From: Ilyonectria destructans
Lineage: Eukaryota; Ascomycota; Sordariomycetes; Hypocreales; Nectriaceae
Assembly (NCBI GenBank): GCA_020740775.1
Contig: JAHEWK010000006.1
Coordinates: forward strand, 1,054,001 to 1,118,000
Direction of reading: 5' to 3'
Length of the DNA stretch: 64,000 bases
Below, piece by piece: positions 59,601-64,000 of this stretch (position 1 is the stretch's first letter; the number at the start of each line of letters is the position of its first letter). The notes beneath the pieces are model-generated. The model made no database searches, was not told where the DNA came from, and was given only the letters and a program-made list of their open reading frames with translations. Position numbers and translations under genes: made by a program.

Positions 59601-61528
59601 CGTTCCAGCCCGAGTTCAAGACATTTGCATGCCCGACCTCGCGGCTGGAGAGCGTCGCGGAGAAGCTAGTTACGCAGAACCAGAGCATCGAGTTCCAGCC
59701 TCATGTTCCGACTACGGACTTTACCTATCTTGACGCTGGAGAGCAGGGTACTCTGATCGTCCGGCTTAGCAAGGCCCAGATTGACGACGCCTCGGTGTCT
59801 CTTCTCGTACAGGATCTCACCGCTCTATATGAAGACAACGACGACGTCCAGACCGCGTCCAGTTTCTACGAGTACATGCGGGCAGCCAAGTCTGCGAACG
59901 AAGCAAGCGGAATTGAGTACTGGGCCGAGCAGTTGGAGGGAGCCAAGATGACCGAAGTCGTCTCGCACTCCAAGCCATGCGGCCCAACATCCCAAATCAA
60001 GTCTGTCCAGGAAACAATCAAGATCAACACCCTCGGCGACCACGGCATGACACCATACGACATCGTCAAGGCGGCGTGGGCCACGGTGCTCGCCACCGTC
60101 TCAGGTGTGAACGACGTGCTCTTCGGCGAGACGATTCAGGGGCACAACATCAAGCTGCCAGCCAACGTCGACCTCTCCAGCATGGTCGGCTGCCTGACAA
60201 ACACGATCCCGGTGCGCTTCCGCTTCCCTGCGCGACACAGCGCGCCGCTGGACCTCATGACGGCCCTCCAGCGCCAACGCCGCTCCAACTGCCGCTACGA
60301 GTCGTTTGGCGTCCGCGAGATTGCGCAGAAATGCACTGGCTGGCCGTCCTGGACGCGCTTCAGCACCGTGGTGCATCACCAGACCACGGCTCCCGTCGAC
60401 GGTTCTGCCACGCTCAACATTGGGAGCACAACCTTCACTTACAAGACGGTCGAGCCCGAAGCGCGCGACCTACCAGATCTCCTCGTGTGCTCGACGATGC
60501 AGAGCTCCGAGCTGGTCAATATCCAGATCCAATTTGCCGAGAACCGAGTTAGCACTGCCTTCGTTGAAGAGTGTATGCGACTCCTTGTCGCGGCGTTGAA
60601 TACACTGACATCCCGCGACACCTTCGCCCAGCCTATGCTCCAATCTGCAGCCGAGATTGAGCGTGCAGAGAAGCGCATCCCCTTCCTGGAGCAGGAAGCC
60701 GCTAGACACGTTCCGATCGACCATCTCCTGCTTCCGGAGCAGCAAAGCAATCTTATGGCTATCATCGCCACAGCCTGGAACGAGGTGTTGAAGACGACAG
60801 ACCAGGAGAAGCCTCCGCAGACTCCATTCTACAGCCGCGTAGACTCTCTCCTACCTGCTTACACTCTCGCCTCGCACCTCAACCAGAAGCTGCCCAAGCT
60901 CAACATCGGAGGCATCGACGCCGTCGTCTTCACCGCGGAGGACGTCATCGAGAACCCCACGCAGCAGGCCCAGCTCGCGTTCGTCGTCCAGGCTCTACGC
61001 GAAGGCGGCGCACTCTCGCTGCCGCTGCGCAGCAAGACAATGAGCTTCCTGCCGGACAAGCCCGCGCCCAAGCCCACCTCCAGCGCGGACAAGCCGTTGA
61101 CGTGGCGCAACAGCATGCGGCTCCTTCGCGGGCGCGAGAGCATGCGCGGGCTGAGCATCAAGGCCCCGAGCTGGAAGAAGCACAAGGATCATAAGGAGGG
61201 CAAGGACCACGGGGAGATGTCGCCTACCAGTATCGACATCCCCCTGACTCCCATTACTCCTCGCGATCCGATTACTAGCGTCCCGGAGCTCATGGACATT
61301 GAGTCGCTCTCGGGACTATTTGCAGGACGGGATAGTGGTGGCTCTGATGGAATTGTGCAGGCCATCATTGAGGAAAATGGAGAGAACCAAACAAAGGGTT
61401 CTGTTGATGAGGATGAAGTGAGTCCCTTGTCGACCACGGGTGGATATCCGCACATGTCCTTGTGGGGAAGATTGAACGATGCCACCCGAGATGTGTCTCC
61501 AGTTGGACGTCAAAATTCCTTCAAGTAG
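53626..61528 (+). CDS. Degenerate NRPS-like protein (T*-A fragment-E-C*-A*-T*-C*-T-like)
   Basis: Exons 53626-56415 and 56462-61528 (46-nt intron) encode 2618 residues without stops. Carrier-like domain ~20-90 has GGDQ at 50-53 (Ser expected at 53). A fragment of an adenylation C-terminal subdomain lies at ~170-285. The epimerization-like domain, ~320-780, keeps HHLVVD (458-463) and VGWFTSMCPV (~606). Condensation domain 1, ~795-1230, has Gln926 in place of the catalytic His. The adenylation-like domain, ~1240-1750, lacks the TSGSTG-type P-loop (VTPKRTSSGG instead) and YGPTE (YGAPD), but keeps the final LKINRRK. Carrier ~1790-1855 has GGNR with Asn1824 for Ser. Condensation domain 2, ~1905-2310, has Lys2034 for His. 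A third carrier-like region (VDSLL) and a novel basic/acidic tail end it. Peptide synthesis is very unlikely. A scaffold or regulatory role is inferred. Confidence 0.85.
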
Positions 61529-61866
61529 TAGTGTCAGGTTTCATTTGTCTTTTCATTTGTTTTATTCTAAAAGGTTAACCGGTTTGGTGTTGTGGGCGTC
61601 GGATAATGATACCAATGTCTTTTTTATGTCATCTCCTCTTTTGGAGTTTAGCCATCAAACCTCTTAAGAGCATACAATAGCTTCCAAATACCACTTGAGA
61701 TTGAACAAACATTTTATTGTATATCATGCGAACGACGAGTCTATTTCATCGATATATCCGTGGGGTATATAAGTTATCCATATTCCGAAACCCTCAAAAT
61801 GCAAAACACGCTCAGTCATTAACATTGCAGAATCATCTCTTTTCCGTACTCAGGCGTTCGTCGCCA
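61529..61866. other. Convergent 3' spacer
   Basis: 338 bp of AT-rich sequence between the stop codons of the NRPS-like gene and the OPT gene. No gene seen. Overlapping 3' UTRs are likely. Confidence 0.55.
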
Positions 61867-64000
61867 TTATTCAAACTCTCCAATCCGAGGGCCAAAGTAC
61901 TCTCCCTCGCCGAGGCTCTTCAACGTGCAGGCATTATCTTCGCAGCCGCGGTAGGCCACGTCGTTGCCCCACCATTCGAAGTCGTCCCCGTTGTACTGTA
62001 ATGAAAAGAAGATGATGATGCCAGCAATCGCAATGCCACATGACCAAGCTGCTGAGAGCACGAAATTGTACTGAGAAAGGTTAGCATGAACCACACCAGG
62101 GTGTATATAGAATCACATACCTTAGACCATAAGCCAAGGAAGCGTGACTTGAGGTATATCCAAGAGAAGTAGGCAATGGGCACAGAGGGCCAAACATATG
62201 ACATGTTATATGGCGCCCAGACGATGCCTCCGTACATGATGGCGACAGGGTGAATCTGTCGGGTCCACGTCCACTTGGGGAACTTCTTGTTGAGGCCCCA
62301 AACCAAAAATACAACAGCAACACCAAGAGGGAAACCAACCAAGATCTCGCTGTACTGCCCGTTGTGGCCCCAGATCTTCTTAGGACCAACGGTTCCCCAA
62401 AGAACCGAAGCAGTGAAGAAGGTATTAACACCAGGGCACGTCATCTTGTATCGCGCGTCTTCGGTACACACATCATCAATGCGGGTCATCTGGAAGTTCA
62501 AGACTCCGACGCAGATGAAGGTGCTGATGAAGGTGGCAACGATCTGGGCTGAAAAGGTGTGTCGAGGAGGAATCTTGACGTAGTGGGCGAGTTTGAGATC
62601 GTTGGAGAACATGACGGCGTGCGCGCAAGTGACATATCCGAAAGACTTGAAGTAGTTCATGGCCAAGGCATTACCCTCCACCCACGAGCCTCCAATAAAC
62701 TCGGCGAGGACGTTGAGAGTAACTTCGATTCCAGTCATGGCCTTGATGATGCCGACGGGGATGACAAAGACAATGCAGAGACCAAGACCATAGAAGATGA
62801 CTCCAGGCGAGGTATGCGTCTCCCAGCCAGCGATGCCCGAGATACCAAGCACGATGGCGAGGACCAGGCAGATTGTGTACCACCACTCCGGGACCTCTCG
62901 ATAAGACTTCATCAGACGGTTGTGAACGTCCAGATCATGCAAATCCTCATTGCCGGTGGGCTTCTTCTTCCGGATGCTGTTAATAATGCCCTTGAATCCG
63001 GTAACAATCTCGCGGCGATGATACAGCACTGCGTAGGTAAGGGTCGAGCTGTAGATGGCAAAGAAGAACATGTAGATGACAACGTTTCCAGCGCCCAGGA
63101 ACGGCGGTGAGTATGCGGCATACTTGTCCTGGTCGAACAGGCCACGGTCGTTGACAGCGCGGGAAACATTGTAGAGGTGGCCAAAGTGGTCGTAGACGCG
63201 GTTGGTGTTGATGGGGAGGTAGCCAGTGTCGTACAGGTTTCCATACCAGAATCCGAGAACAACCCAGAAGGAAATGAAGACGCCAATGAACCGGTTAAAG
63301 GTACTAAAGAAGGGAACCATGAGGGGGTCCGCCGAGTCCCAAAGCAAAACATTCCAGTCAAAGGTGGGGAACGGGTTAACGCCAAGGCCATTGTTGGAGC
63401 CAGTGATGGTATTCAGATCGCGGTTGTTGGGGGCGATCCAGGTGATCCAGTTAAAGTTGGAGAGCGAGGTCCAGATGAAGTTGGGGAACCAGAACCAGAT
63501 GAACATGGCTCCAAACATGGCGTAGAAGAACTTGAGGCGGGAGATGCGCCACACCTTGCCAAAGGGGCCTTCGACGGGCGTGTTGACGTCGTTGTGGAAG
63601 GCCGAGTTGAGGGCGATGGTGACAAGAGAGGCGGGCCAGACACAGTACGAGGGGTAGACCAGGAAGCGGCGACAGATGCCAGCCATGCCGTAGCCGATGA
63701 AGTTTGTGCTGAGGGCAATGAGGATCTGGTAGGCGAAGTGGGAGGCGTAGGGTTGGTCGAAGTACTGGGGAAGGTATTGGACCCAGATGATGTAGTTTGT
63801 GTAGGGGGTGTTGTATGCGACATTGGCCATGATGGTGATGAGCATGTGCTCCTTCTTGGAGAAGGGACCGGGGTTGAGAGAATGGCGCACGCCGAGGAGC
63901 GTGAAGCCTACATCGGGTAGCCAGCGCTCGCAGCCCCTGCCGATGGGGTAGGCCAGCAACTGAGCAACATTGGCCATGATGCGGATGGCAGGTTGACGAA
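61867..64000 (-). CDS. OPT-family oligopeptide transporter (5' end outside window)
   Basis: Exons on the minus strand are 64000-62121 (open at the window edge) and 62070-61867, with a 50-nt intron (gtatgt, ctaac branch, ends ctcag). Reading continues upstream of the in-frame Met at 63977 as ..RQPAIRIMANVAQLLAYPIG, matching the conserved OPT core, so that Met is internal. Visible OPT signatures include NPGPFSKKEHMLITIMANV, the SNFNWITWIAPNN segment, and the C-terminal FTASVLWGTVGPKKIWG and KKFPKW motifs, with many transmembrane helices. The end EGEYFGPRIGEFE is hydrophilic. OPT proteins carry tetra/pentapeptides, glutathione or metal-siderophore complexes with protons across the plasma membrane or vacuole. 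The substrate here is unknown. Roughly the first 100-150 residues are missing. Confidence 0.93.

Noticed and set aside
58420..59688. 422-codon minus-strand frame opposite the NRPS-like gene
   Set aside because: Same shadow effect. Ser/Arg/Thr-rich translation without any recognisable family.
53626..61528. Active secondary-metabolite cluster
   Set aside because: The carrier serines and condensation histidines are gone and no oxidase, methyltransferase, reductase or thioesterase genes are nearby.

Overview
The window is nuclear DNA from a filamentous ascomycete (Pezizomycotina, most likely a Sordariomycete; placing it in Hypocreales would be a guess). The evidence is short introns of 41-76 nt with GTAAGT-type donors and CTAAC/CTGAC branch sites, CT-rich leaders, and fungal families such as Zn2Cys6, CFEM, CBM1, NRPS-like and OPT. 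I support 13 intact or edge-truncated protein genes, one decayed gene and one small transposon-like element. I found no tRNA, rRNA or CRISPR.

Layout, left to right. 1-6 kb is an accessory, secretion-flavoured block: a Zn2Cys6 regulator (minus, running off the left edge), a divergently transcribed secreted zinc metalloprotease with a cellulose-binding CBM1, and a CFEM-like single-pass membrane protein. 6-16 kb holds a DUF2985 membrane protein (minus), divergent from a large EH-ZZ-AAA ATPase (plus), then a 305-bp hAT-like MITE with an 8-bp target duplication, then a concentrative nucleoside transporter (minus). 16-20 kb is gene-poor. 20-41 kb is core biology: VPS13 (minus), a mitochondrial DUF3429 protein (plus), a disrupted SnoaL-like gene, the Stu2/XMAP215 microtubule protein (minus) and the TFIP11/Ntr1 splicing factor (plus). 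41.6-43 kb is a secreted subtilisin-type protease. 45.6-50 kb is a SIT4-associated (SAPS) phosphatase regulator. 53.6-61.5 kb is a 2618-residue NRPS-like protein, convergent with an OPT oligopeptide transporter that runs off the right edge.

Several gene structures need careful reading. Two neighbouring genes each need a 6-nt microexon; in the regulator it supplies the second zinc cysteine. Stu2 probably contains two stop-free introns whose lengths are multiples of three. The SAPS gene has a 717-nt intron whose first 444 nt read as protein in frame, broken by one TAG.

The main candidate for something undescribed is the NRPS-like protein. It keeps a long intact frame, yet both clear carrier domains have lost the phosphopantetheine serine, both condensation domains have lost the catalytic histidine, and the adenylation core motifs are erased. 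Only the epimerization-like domain keeps its HHxxxD motif. No tailoring genes surround it, so it looks more like a maintained pseudoenzyme or scaffold than a metabolite cluster.
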